Under the pieces are notes generated by a model. It saw only the letters and a list, made by a program, of their open reading frames with translations, did not search any database and was not told where the DNA came from. A stretch of 64,000 nucleotides of DNA, from assembly GCF_009728995.1 (NCBI RefSeq), contig NZ_VTZW01000023.1, forward strand, positions 711 to 64,710, written 5' to 3'. The position numbers and the translations under genes are program-made. This stretch comes from Streptomonospora sp. PA3 (lineage in GTDB: Bacteria; Actinomycetota; Actinomycetes; Streptosporangiales; Streptosporangiaceae). Of the stretch, positions 43,138-52,530 are shown piece by piece; the first letter of the stretch is position 1; the number at the start of each line of letters is the position of its first letter.

Positions 43138-43323
43138 CCGTTCAACCTCCTTGTTGGCTCTCCGCCCCGGCGGCGGTGGCCGCGGGACGGGTCGGATGCC
43201 GACTGACCGATCATTGGGTGTGCCGCAGGCGCAGTCAAGCCGCTACCGCGTGTCGGTGGCGGCCCGAGCGGCGCGGTGAGGACGTCGCCGCAGGCGGGTA
43301 GGCTCTCCGGCCGATCGTGAATC

Positions 43324-43426
43324 GCAGCGGCGCGCAGCGCCACCGCCAAGGATGGCGGGGGCCGGCGGGCCGAAGAAGGCAGCGGCGCGCAGCGCCACCG
43401 CTAAGGGTGGTGGAGGGCTGGCGGGC
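43324..43426. repeat. Tandem GC-rich repeat (two units of ~55 bp)
   Basis: GCAGCGGCGCGCAGCGCCAC occurs at 43324 and 43379. In each unit it is followed by CGC(C/T)AAGG(A/G)TGG(C/T)GG. Related units occur at 39184, 60891 and, inverted, at 31849 and ~62338. It lies just upstream of the deazaflavin oxidoreductase gene and overlaps its probable promoter. Confidence 0.65.
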
Positions 43427-43442
43427 GGGAAGGGAGCAACCT

Positions 43443-43847
43443 GTGCTGTTCGGCAAGGAGCACGTCGAGCGCTACCGGGCGACCGGCGGCGAGGAGGGCC
43501 ACGAGTGGCAGGGCACCACGACCCTGATCCTGACCACGACCGGGCGCACGTCCGGCCTCAAGCGCAGCACTCCGCTGATCTACCGCACCGACGGCGACGC
43601 CTATGTGGTCGTCGCCTCCAGCGGCGGCGCCCCCGACCACCCGCAGTGGTACAAGAACCTGCTGGCCGACCCGGAGGTCGAGGTGCAGGTCAAGGCCGAG
43701 GAGTTCCGGGCCCGGGCGCGCACGGCCACGGCCGATGAGAAGAAGCGCCTGTGGCCCCGGATGGCCGAGGTGTGGCCGCAGTACGACCAGTACCAGGCCC
43801 GTACCGACCGCGACATCCCGGTGGTCCTGCTCGAACCGGTCCGCTGA
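43443..43847 (+). CDS. Deazaflavin (F420)-dependent nitroreductase-family protein
   Basis: A 134-residue split-barrel protein of the Ddn/DUF385 family, which uses F420H2 to reduce varied substrates. Family marks are TTLILTTTGRTSGLKRSTPL, the VVVASSGGAPDHPQWYKNLL motif with the substrate-site Tyr, and WPRMAEVWPQYDQYQ. The GTG at 43443 follows AAGGGAG. Monocistronic. Substrate unknown; often linked to quinone redox or detoxification. Confidence 0.92.
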   Translation: MLFGKEHVERYRATGGEEGHEWQGTTTLILTTTGRTSGLKRSTPLIYRTDGDAYVVVASSGGAPDHPQWYKNLLADPEVEVQVKAEEFRARARTATADEKKRLWPRMAEVWPQYDQYQARTDRDIPVVLLEPVR

Positions 43848-44329
43848 CGCCGCCGGCCCCGTCCCGGGGTCGGGGCGGGGCCGAGCCGTCTCACCGCGGG
43901 CCTTCGGCGAGGCGCGCGGCGTGCGGTGGCCTCCCGGACCGGTGGTGGTCACCACCGCGGTCGGCGGGCGCGCGCACGGAGAACCGCCGCTGCTCCTGCC
44001 GCGGTCTCGTCGGGGAATCCGGGCCCGCGGCGGGTTGTTGCGCCATGGGGCCGCCGGTGGATCGGCGGCTGCGACCCGCGCGGGGGCGCTCCGATGCGTC
44101 CGGCGGGATAAAGATTGTGTCAAGACCGCAGGCGGGGCCTTGGTGCGCGATCCGGCTGTGTGCGGGACGTTGCGCGCCCGTGTCCTGGGCCTACTACCGT
44201 GCGGCGCGTGCCGGTCACCGCTGACCGGTCATTATCGCACGGTTGGACAGCCGATGTGCGGGGAATCTTGACACGGACCGACGTGTTAAGCCCATGTATA
44301 CCGCAAGAGCGCCTGGAGGCACGCAACCG
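43848..44329 (+). other. 482-bp intergenic region upstream of rbpA
   Basis: No gene supported. The last 70 bases contain the SigR-type promoter of rbpA. The rest shows no recognisable structured RNA or repeat. Confidence 0.6.
44262..44287 (+). promoter_or_regulatory. SigR-type (thiol-stress) promoter of rbpA
   Basis: GGAAT (44262-44266), exactly 18 bases, then GTT (44285-44287) fits the Streptomyces SigR consensus GGAAT-N18-GTT. rbpA is a known SigR target in Streptomyces coelicolor. Transcription would start about 35 bases before the ATG. Confidence 0.78.
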
Positions 44330-44713
44330 ATGGCCGAGCGAGCACTTCGCGGCACACGGCTCGGGGCGACGAGCTACGAGAACGACCGCAACACCGACCT
44401 GGCGCCGCGCCAGGAGGTCACCTACGACTGCCCTCGGGGTCATCGCTTCTCGATCACCTTCGCCACCGAGGCCGAGGTCCCCACGAACTGGGAATGCCGC
44501 TTCTGCGGCGAGACGGCTCTGATGGTCGACGGCCAGGAGCCGCAGGAGAAGAAGGCCAAGCCGGCGCGCACCCACTGGGACATGCTCCTGGAGCGCCGCA
44601 GCATGGAGGACCTTGAGGAGGTCCTCGCCGAGCGGCTGGAGCTGCTCCGGTCGCGCCGCAGGGAAGAGCAGGAGCACATGCAGGCGATGGCCGAGGAGCG
44701 GCGCAGCGCTTGA
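44330..44713 (+). CDS. rbpA: RNA polymerase-binding protein RbpA
   Basis: A 127-residue actinobacterial RNA polymerase accessory factor that binds the principal sigma factor and stabilises the open complex. The zinc residues Cys34, His38, Cys56 and Cys59 (YDCPRGH and WECRFCG) are all present. The N-terminal arm with GTRLGATSYENDR, the basic linker and the C-terminal sigma-interaction helix (ARTHWDMLLERRSMEDLEEV) are also present. GGAGG lies ten bases before the ATG. The SigR-type promoter implies induction by thiol oxidation. Confidence 0.97.
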   Translation: MAERALRGTRLGATSYENDRNTDLAPRQEVTYDCPRGHRFSITFATEAEVPTNWECRFCGETALMVDGQEPQEKKAKPARTHWDMLLERRSMEDLEEVLAERLELLRSRRREEQEHMQAMAEERRSA

Positions 44714-44720
44714 GGCACGC

Positions 44721-44758
44721 GCGAGGGGCGGCGGCGGGAGGGCCAACCGCCCCTTCGC
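44721..44758. terminator. Convergent terminator after rbpA
   Basis: GCGAGGGGCGG (44721-44731) pairs with CCGCCCCTTCGC (44747-44758) with one bulged base, between rbpA and the convergent HAD gene. Confidence 0.6.
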
Positions 44759-44789
44759 CATGCGGGGGTCGCCGCGTCGCGGGCGGCGC

Positions 44790-45632
44790 TCAGACGTGCT
44801 CGGCCTTCTCCTCCGCCTCCTCGGCGGCGTGCTCGCCGAACGGATCGCGGGTGCGGCCCACCAGCTCGGCGACCGAGTCCAGCACCTTGGTCGGGCGGTA
44901 GGGGAAGAGTTCTGCGGTGTCCCGGCCCGAGATCCCCGACAGCACCAGCAGGGTCTGCAGACCCGCCTCCAGGCCCGAGCGCACGTCGGTATCCATGCGG
45001 TCGCCGATCATGACCGTGCTTTCGGAGTGGGCGCCCAGCGCCCGCAGCGCCGAGCGCATCATCAGCGGGTTGGGCTTGCCCACGTAGTAGGGAGCGCGCC
45101 CGGTCGCGCGCTCGATGAGAGCGGCGACAGCGCCGGTGGCCGGCAGCGAGCCCTCGCGGCTGGGCCCCTTCTCGTCGGGGTTGGTGGCGATGAACCGGGC
45201 CCCGCTCTCGACCAGGCGGATGGCGCGGGTGATCGCCTCGAAGCTGTAGGTGCGGGTCTCCCCCAGCACGACGTAGTCGGGATCGCGGTCGGTGAGCACG
45301 TAGCCGATGCTGTGCAGGGCGGTGGTCAGCCCCGACTCCCCCACGACGTAGGCTGATCCGCCCGGCCGCTGCTCCTTGAGGAATCGCGCCGTGGCCAGCG
45401 CGGAGGTCCAGATGGAGTCCTCGGGGATGTCCAGTCCGGTGCGCCTGAGGCGGGCGCGCAGGTCGCGGGGCGAGTAGATGGAGTTGTTGGTCAGGACCAT
45501 GAATCCGATCCCGTTCTCCCGCAGCTCCGAGACGAACTCGTCGGCCCCGGGGATGAGGTGCTCCTCGCGCACCAGCACCCCGTCCATGTCCATGAGGTAG
45601 TTCCACGGCTTGTCGTCGTTCACGACCGCCAC
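44790..45632 (-). CDS. HAD superfamily class IIA phosphatase (NagD-like)
   Basis: A 280-residue HAD phosphatase. The nucleophile motif DMDGVL (Asp15, Asp17) starts the core. [13 protein letters not shown] (motif II), [11 protein letters not shown] (motif III lysine) and [15 protein letters not shown] (motif IV) follow in order; the class IIA cap lies between. Relatives act on nucleotides or phosphosugars. A GTG three codons later (45623) is an alternative start. Monocistronic, convergent with rbpA. Confidence 0.9.
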   Translation of the reverse strand: MAVVNDDKPWNYLMDMDGVLVREEHLIPGADEFVSELRENGIGFMVLTNNSIYSPRDLRARLRRTGLDIPEDSIWTSALATARFLKEQRPGGSAYVVGESGLTTALHSIGYVLTDRDPDYVVLGETRTYSFEAITRAIRLVESGARFIATNPDEKGPSREGSLPATGAVAALIERATGRAPYYVGKPNPLMMRSALRALGAHSESTVMIGDRMDTDVRSGLEAGLQTLLVLSGISGRDTAELFPYRPTKVLDSVAELVGRTRDPFGEHAAEEAEEKAEHV

Positions 45633-45760
45633 ACTATCGTCACGCCCCCGGCGCGGCCGGGCTCAGGCCCGTCCCCTGTAGCGGGCCCGCTACCCGTGCC
45701 GCTTCCCGTTCGTGCGGCCGGAGCCGGCGGGGGCCGGGCCCCGCGGGCGGCCACCGCCGC

Positions 45761-46255
45761 TCACTCGTCCTCGACGACGCGCCCCTGGATGATCCGGCCG
45801 CCGCTGGGCGCGCGGTCGCCCCGCTGGCCGTGCTGGGGCGGGATGCGTCCGCCCTGGGCCACGAACTCGGCCTCGGCGGAGTCGCGCATGCGCTTGATAC
45901 GGCGCTCGGCCCAGCCGGTGAACGCCCAGCGCAGCGCCGGGCGGGTGAAGGGCAGCGCCATGAGGGCGCCCAGCGCCGCGGTGACGAATCCGGGCGTGAT
46001 CAGCAGGATGCCGCCGACCATCACCATCAGCGTGTCCAGCAGCCCGCCCTGCGGGGGCCTGCCGGTGCGCATGGCCGCGTCGGCCTCACGGAAGGTCTTG
46101 GTCCCGGCGCGGCGCAGCACGACCACGCCGGCGGCGCTGAGTGCGAACAGCAGCGCGATGGTCCAGGCGACCCCGATCTGCTGGCCGACCAGGATCATCA
46201 GCCAGATCTCCAGGAACGGCAGCGCCATCAGCGCGATGACGATCAGCAGCGGCAT
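45761..46255 (-). CDS. fxsA: FxsA family membrane protein
   Basis: A ~164-residue FxsA-family protein (named for suppression of phage T7 exclusion by F in E. coli). The N-terminus LIVIALMALPFLEIWLMILVG matches the family, and LLDTLMVMVGGILLITPGFVTAALG is its other conserved stretch. Four membrane segments and a charged C-terminal tail with RIIQGRVVEDE. ATG 46255 is preferred because GAGG lies nine bases upstream; ATG 46264 is possible. It is downstream of lnt on the same strand. Confidence 0.88.
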   Translation of the reverse strand: MPLLIVIALMALPFLEIWLMILVGQQIGVAWTIALLFALSAAGVVVLRRAGTKTFREADAAMRTGRPPQGGLLDTLMVMVGGILLITPGFVTAALGALMALPFTRPALRWAFTGWAERRIKRMRDSAEAEFVAQGGRIPPQHGQRGDRAPSGGRIIQGRVVEDE

Positions 46256-46334
46256 GGGCACCATCCTCGACTCGCCCGGTCTCCTCTGCTTACAACGTCG
46301 GCCACCGGCCCATCGTTCCCGCGGCGGCGCGCGA

Positions 46335-47978
46335 TCACGCCTGACGTCCCCCGCTCGATCGCTCCGCGGGCCCCTTGGAAGCGCTGCGGCTCCGGCGGCG
46401 CGCGGCCGCCGCCGCGCCGGCCAGGGCGCCGGCGGCCACCGCGCACAGGGCCGCCTCGGGCAGCGCGCCCAGGCGGGTGGCCGGGGTCAGCCCGGTCATG
46501 GCGGGCAGTTCGGCGACGTGCACGGCGGGCTCGGCCTCGGGCGATCGGTAGGCGACCTCCCCCCGCGCGGTCACCACTGCGCTGATCCCGCTGGTGGAGG
46601 CGACCACGGCCGGGCGGCCGTGCTCGACCGCCCGCAGCCGGGTGATGGCCAACTGCTGCTGGGACTGGCCGGTGAAGTTGTAGTTGGCGTTGTTGGTGGG
46701 CACCGCGATGATCTGGCCGCCGGCGGCCACCGACTCTCGCACCGGCCTGTCGAAGGCGACGTCGAAGCAGATGGCGGTGGCCAGGGTGGTGCCGCCCAGC
46801 CGCAGCGCCCCCGGTCGCGTGCCGGGCACGGCGTCGCTGCCGACCTGCTCCAGGCGCTCGACGAACCTGGTGAAGAAGTCGCGGTAGGGGACGTATTCGC
46901 CGAAGGGCACCAGGTAGCGCTTGGTGTAGTGGTCGACCGGCCCCTCCTGCGGGTCCCACACGACGCTGCGCACCTCGCGCTCGGTGCCGTCGGCGCTGTA
47001 GCGGGTGATGCCGATCAGCAGCGGGGCGCCGATGTCGCGTGCCGCGGCGCTGATCAGCTCGGCGGCGGCCGGGTCGGCGTAGGCGTCGATGTCGCTGGCG
47101 TTCTCCGGCAGCACCACGAGGTCGGGGCGGGGCGCCTCGCCGGCCTCGACCCTGTCGGCGAGGCGGTGGACGCCTTCGACGTGGTTGCGCAGCACCTGCA
47201 TGCGCTCGCCCAGGATGCTCATCTGCCCCACGCCGGGCACGTTGCCCTGCACCAGGGCGACGGTGGCGGTGTGGTCGACGGCGGGGGCGGTGAGCGCGGG
47301 CAGGGCCGCCCCTGCCGCGGTGATCGCGACGGCGCCCGCCGCCAGGCCCGCACTCGCCGCCAGCGGCGGGCGCGGCCGCCGCACCAGGCGCAGCACCGCC
47401 GCGAGCAGCAGTACGCCCACCAGCGCCACCGCGAAGGTGGTCAGCGGCGAGGAGCCCAGGGCCGCGTAGCCGGAGAAGGGGGTGTCGGGCTGGGCGAACG
47501 CGAGCTTGCCCCAGGGGAAGCCGCCCAGCGGGAAGCGCGCGCGCACGGCCTCCTGGAGCACCCACAGCGCCGCCGTCCACACCGGCCAGCCAGGCAGCCG
47601 CGCGACCAGGGCGATGCCGGCGGCCATCGGGGCGAAGTACACGGTCTCGGCGGCGGCGATGACCAGCCACACGTCCACGCCGAAGACGTCCTGCCAGCGG
47701 ATGAGCGGGACCATCAGCACGGCGCCGCAGACCAGGCCCAGCCAGGCGGCGCGGCGGGCGCGGGTGCCCATGACGGCGAGGGTGAGCAGGGCCGCGCCGG
47801 CCGGCCCCAGCCACCACAGTCCGTAGGGCGCCAGGGAGAGCAGTTGGCACAGCCCCGCCGCCGCGGCCGCGAGGGCGCGCGGGGCGGGACCGGTCAGCGA
47901 GCGCCGAGGGGGTTGCCGGGCCGCCGCGGAGGCGGTCTGCGCGTCTGCGCCCGTGTATCGGGCGTCCTCGGTAACCAC
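46335..47978 (-). CDS. lnt: Apolipoprotein N-acyltransferase
   Basis: A 547-residue membrane enzyme that N-acylates the cysteine of lipoproteins. About six to eight N-terminal membrane segments are followed by an extracytoplasmic nitrilase domain (about 230-490). The catalytic triad is visible: Glu in VVLPENASDID, Lys in KRYLVPFGEYVPYRDF and Cys in AICFDVAFD. A final membrane segment and basic tail end the protein. The GTG at 47978 lacks a clear ribosome site. No polyprenol-phosphate mannose synthase is fused, unlike mycobacterial Lnt/Ppm1. Confidence 0.92.
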   Translation of the reverse strand: MVTEDARYTGADAQTASAAARQPPRRSLTGPAPRALAAAAAGLCQLLSLAPYGLWWLGPAGAALLTLAVMGTRARRAAWLGLVCGAVLMVPLIRWQDVFGVDVWLVIAAAETVYFAPMAAGIALVARLPGWPVWTAALWVLQEAVRARFPLGGFPWGKLAFAQPDTPFSGYAALGSSPLTTFAVALVGVLLLAAVLRLVRRPRPPLAASAGLAAGAVAITAAGAALPALTAPAVDHTATVALVQGNVPGVGQMSILGERMQVLRNHVEGVHRLADRVEAGEAPRPDLVVLPENASDIDAYADPAAAELISAAARDIGAPLLIGITRYSADGTEREVRSVVWDPQEGPVDHYTKRYLVPFGEYVPYRDFFTRFVERLEQVGSDAVPGTRPGALRLGGTTLATAICFDVAFDRPVRESVAAGGQIIAVPTNNANYNFTGQSQQQLAITRLRAVEHGRPAVVASTSGISAVVTARGEVAYRSPEAEPAVHVAELPAMTGLTPATRLGALPEAALCAVAAGALAGAAAAARRRSRSASKGPAERSSGGRQA

Positions 47979-48753
47979 GCCTGGCTCGCTTTCTGCGAAG
48001 TTGGGGGGACGCGGAAAAGGCCCGAAAGCACCCTTCGGACCGGATCCGTCTCGTCGGCGGCGAGCGCGGAGACCGTTGTCTACTGGATGTTCGGGCCTTC
48101 TCCGGGTCCAACCCCCCGCCCGGCCGCGGAACCCCGGTCCTTATCAGGCCGCCGACCGCACCTGGTGCGTGGTGCGACGTCCGGCAAGACAACGACCGGA
48201 CCGCTCGACCGGTCCGTCCAGTGCTGGACTGGTCAGTAGATTACCCAGACTTGGTGCCGTCCGCCGCAACGCTGCGCCGACGTGTCGGAGAGCGGCATCC
48301 CGCTCGCTCGCGCTCGCGGAGACCGGCGGCGAATCGACCCGATCCGGATAACCGCCGCCAGGCTAACGCACCCGGCGCCGGCACCGCCAGTCCGAACGCG
48401 CCGCACACAGCGCACTCCCGGCCACGTCGGCAACGCCGTGACCTGGGCGTATACCCGATTCCATCTCCTGGCACGTCCCGCAGCCGCGGCTGCGCCCGGA
48501 CTCTGGAACGCGGCGCCCCGCGGGAGGGATCCGGAGGCGCGCGGCGCCGGCGGCAGGGGTGGCGGGAACCGCGGACAACCCTGGCGTCTCAAATCGTGGA
48601 CGCTATCGGATCGAAACAGCGCGAACTATCGACAGAACGGCACCATTGGTGTTCGATATTGGGCAGCAGATCGATACAGAGCGATCACCCCACGATAAGG
48701 AAGCTCGCTCCCGAGAAGCCGGAGCGGGCCATGGACACGGGAGCTGTTTCCCC
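47979..48753. other. 775-bp intergenic region between lnt and the msiK-like gene
   Basis: No supportable gene. It contains two adjacent short palindromes at 48197-48229 and a weak promoter candidate for the msiK-like gene (TCGACA at 48629, then TTCGAT after 17 bases). Codon-position bias of the open frames here does not look coding. Confidence 0.55.
48197..48229. promoter_or_regulatory. Tandem palindromes in lnt/msiK intergenic region
   Basis: CGGACCG (48197-48203) faces CGGTCCG (48210-48216). Immediately after, GTCCAG (48216-48221) faces CTGGAC (48224-48229). Either could be an operator; the bound factor and target gene are unknown. Confidence 0.35.
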
Positions 48754-49965
<1,212 letters not shown>

Positions 49966-50054
49966 AGGGCTCCGGCTCCCCCCGCTGCGGCGGGCCCTCC
50001 TCCCCTCTCGCCGGCCGCCGCGCTCGCCAGCGGCGGCCAGGACGGCCCGCCGCA

Positions 50055-50103
50055 GCCGGCGGGCCCCGGAACGCACGCGTCCCGGGGCCCGCCGGCCTTT
50101 TTT
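50055..50103 (+). terminator. Rho-independent terminator after msiK-like gene
   Basis: GCCGGCGGGCCCCGG (50055-50069) pairs with 50082-50096 over a 12-base loop and is followed by six T residues (50098-50103). It is the only classical intrinsic terminator with a T-tract I saw in this window. Confidence 0.9.
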
Positions 50104-50167
50104 CGCGCCCCGCGGCGCCATTGCCGCCGTGCGCTACCGGCCGCCGCCCGTCAGGACCGGGAGGGCG

Positions 50168-51112
50168 TCACTTCACCGCCCCGGCCATGACGCCCTGCAC
50201 GAAGTACCGCTGGAAGGCGAAGAACACCAGCAGGGGCACCACCATCGACAGGAACGCCCCTGAGGCGATCACGTCGATGTTGGCGCCGAACTGGCGCATC
50301 TGCGACTGCAGCGCCACGGTCATGGGCTGGCTGGCCTCCGAGGCGAAGACCAGGGCGACGAGCAGGTCGTTCCACACCCACAGGAACTGGAAGATTCCCA
50401 GCGAGGCGATGGCCGGGCCGCCCAGCGGCAGGATCACGCGGCGGAAGATGGTCAGCTCCTTGCCGCCGTCCATGCGCGCCGCCTCCAGCAGGTCCCGCGG
50501 GATCGCCGCGAAGAAGTTGCGCAGCAGGAAGATGCCGAAGGGCAGCCCGAACCCCACGTGGAACAGCACCACCGCCAGGATCGACCCGTACAGCGGCGTT
50601 CCGCCGTAGAGGCTGGAGATGGGTACCAGCGCCACCTGGATCGGGACCACCAGCAGCCCCACCACGCCCAGGAACAGCCAGTCGCGGCCGGGGAACTCCA
50701 ACCAGGCGAAGGCGTAGGCGGCCAGCGAGGCGACCACCACGATGATCAGGGTGGAGGGCACCGTGATCAGCACCGTGTTGCCGAAGGAGGCGACGAAATC
50801 GGGGTTGTCCAGCAGGTTGGCGTAGTTCTGCAGGGTCAGCTGGGTGGGCTCGGTGAGCACCGTCCACCAGCCCGAGGCGGCGTTGTCCTGCGGCGAGCGC
50901 AGGCTGGAGAACAGCAGCCCCAGGGTCGGCACCATCCAGAACAGTGCGATGAGGATCAGCAGCACCTGCACCAGCCCGGACCCGGTGCGGGCAACCAGCC
51001 GCGCGGCCGCCGAGCGCCGGGGCGCTCCTTCGTGGGCCGCCGGTTCGGCCCGCCCCTCCTGCGACCGCTCCGCCGGCTCGGCCGGACCGGTCGGTTCGAC
51101 CTGTGCGCTCAT
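50168..51112 (-). CDS. Carbohydrate ABC transporter permease (MalG type)
   Basis: A 314-residue CUT1 inner-membrane permease with six membrane helices after a ~45-residue polar leader. The ATPase-contact EAA loop reads LLEAARMDGGKELTIFRRVI. The ATG at 51112 overlaps the stop of the first permease (ATGA). It is the last gene of a four-gene sugar-import operon (ATPase, binding protein, permease 1, permease 2) on the minus strand. Confidence 0.92.
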   Translation of the reverse strand: MSAQVEPTGPAEPAERSQEGRAEPAAHEGAPRRSAAARLVARTGSGLVQVLLILIALFWMVPTLGLLFSSLRSPQDNAASGWWTVLTEPTQLTLQNYANLLDNPDFVASFGNTVLITVPSTLIIVVVASLAAYAFAWLEFPGRDWLFLGVVGLLVVPIQVALVPISSLYGGTPLYGSILAVVLFHVGFGLPFGIFLLRNFFAAIPRDLLEAARMDGGKELTIFRRVILPLGGPAIASLGIFQFLWVWNDLLVALVFASEASQPMTVALQSQMRQFGANIDVIASGAFLSMVVPLLVFFAFQRYFVQGVMAGAVK

Positions 51113-52458
51113 GACTCCTCCCGGCGGAACCGTCGGATCTGGAAGATCATCGCGGGCACGACCAGCAGCAGCAGGAACACCGCCAGCGCGCTGCCCAGCC
51201 CCTGGTCGTTGATGCCGAAGGAGACCTGCCACATCTCCAGGGCCAAGACGTTGGCGTCGGCGCGCACCGATCCCGGCGCGATCACGAACACCAGGTCGAA
51301 GATCTTCAGGACGTAGATCATCAGGGTCACGAAGACCACCATGAGCACCGGTGAGAGCAGGGGTACGGTCACCCGCCGGAACACCTGCCACTCGGTGGCG
51401 CCGTCGACCCGGGCGGCCTCCAGCGCCTCGCGGGGGATGGCCGAGAGCCCGGCGGCGATCAGCACCATGGCGAACCCGGCCCACACCCACAGGTAGGCGG
51501 CGATGATCGAGGGCGTGATCAGGGTGGGGCCCAGCCATGTCAGCCCGTTGTAGGGCTCGGAGAAGTTGGACGCGGCCAGCCGCAGCGTGTAGTCGCCGCC
51601 CTCCAGTCCGGTCAGGGTGAAGGCGCCGTCGGCGCCGGTGGTCGCGGTGGCGACGGCCTCCCCGTCGCGCACGGCCTCGACGCGCAGCGCGGGGAGCCCC
51701 TTCTCGGTGGGGTCGATGGTCCCTTCCCGCCCGCCGCCTCCGCGGGTGAAGTCCACCCAGACGGTCCCGGTGACCGCGCCCTGCTCCTGCTGGGGCGGGG
51801 CCGCGTTCTCGGCGTCGCCGGGCACCTCCTCGGCGGAGACGCCCACCAGCGGGATGGCCACCGCGTCTCCGGGGGCGACGGGCTCGGTGAGCCGGTAGCC
51901 GCCGCCGGCGGTCTCCTCCAGCGGTACGCCTTCGCGCGGGTTGGCGTCGGGGTAGGCGCCGGTGGGCGCGACGGTGTCCTGCACGGTGGTGATGACGGCG
52001 TTGGCCAGGCCGCGCTCGGGGTCCTGCTCGTAGACCAGCCGGAAGATCACGCCGGAGGCGAGGAAGGAGATCGCCATCGGCATGAAGACGACGATCTTGA
52101 ACGCCGTCGCCCAGCGGATGCGCTCGGTCAGCACCGCGAAGATCAGGCCCGCGACGGTCACCACGGCCGGTGCGACGGCGATCCAGATGACGTTGTTGCG
52201 CAGGGCGATGAAGGTGTCGGCCCGGGTGAACATCCGGGCGTAGTTGTCCAGCCCGACGAACTCGGTGCCGGGGGCGTCCCACAGGCTGCGGTAGACCGAG
52301 AACAGGATCGGGTAGACGACGTAGATTCCCAGGAACAGCAGCGCGGGCAGCAGGAAGAACAGCGCCAGCCAGGGCGGGGGGCCCAGGCGGCCCCGCCCGG
52401 TGGCGGGGCCGCCGGCCTGCGCGGCGGGCGCGGGGGCGTCGGTGTCGGCGGCTTTCAT
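51109..52458 (-). CDS. Carbohydrate ABC permease (MalF type) with inserted soluble domain
   Basis: A 449-residue MalF-type permease, about 140 residues longer than usual. Helices 1-3 (to ~145) and the EAA loop (ALEAARVDGATEWQVFRRV, ~340) are normal. Between them, residues ~160-300 form a hydrophilic domain rich in Gly, Glu and Pro. Its second half (LPALRVEAVRDGEAVA, TTGADGAFTLTGLEGGDYTL) reads like a carboxypeptidase-regulatory/CarbopepD_reg beta sandwich. It is predicted to be extracytoplasmic, where it could contact the binding protein, as the P2 loop of MalF does. Confidence 0.88.
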   Translation of the reverse strand: MKAADTDAPAPAAQAGGPATGRGRLGPPPWLALFFLLPALLFLGIYVVYPILFSVYRSLWDAPGTEFVGLDNYARMFTRADTFIALRNNVIWIAVAPAVVTVAGLIFAVLTERIRWATAFKIVVFMPMAISFLASGVIFRLVYEQDPERGLANAVITTVQDTVAPTGAYPDANPREGVPLEETAGGGYRLTEPVAPGDAVAIPLVGVSAEEVPGDAENAAPPQQEQGAVTGTVWVDFTRGGGGREGTIDPTEKGLPALRVEAVRDGEAVATATTGADGAFTLTGLEGGDYTLRLAASNFSEPYNGLTWLGPTLITPSIIAAYLWVWAGFAMVLIAAGLSAIPREALEAARVDGATEWQVFRRVTVPLLSPVLMVVFVTLMIYVLKIFDLVFVIAPGSVRADANVLALEMWQVSFGINDQGLGSALAVFLLLLVVPAMIFQIRRFRREES

Positions 52459-52530
52459 CGTGCGCCGCCTTCCCGGCCCGCACCCGGACGCCGGCGCGGT
52501 GTCGTCGTCGGTTCCGTCGTCATCTCCTCG

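Noticed and set aside
47979-48753. Riboswitch or tRNA upstream of the msiK-like gene
   Set aside because: I could not fold any recognised riboswitch core or a cloverleaf from this stretch.
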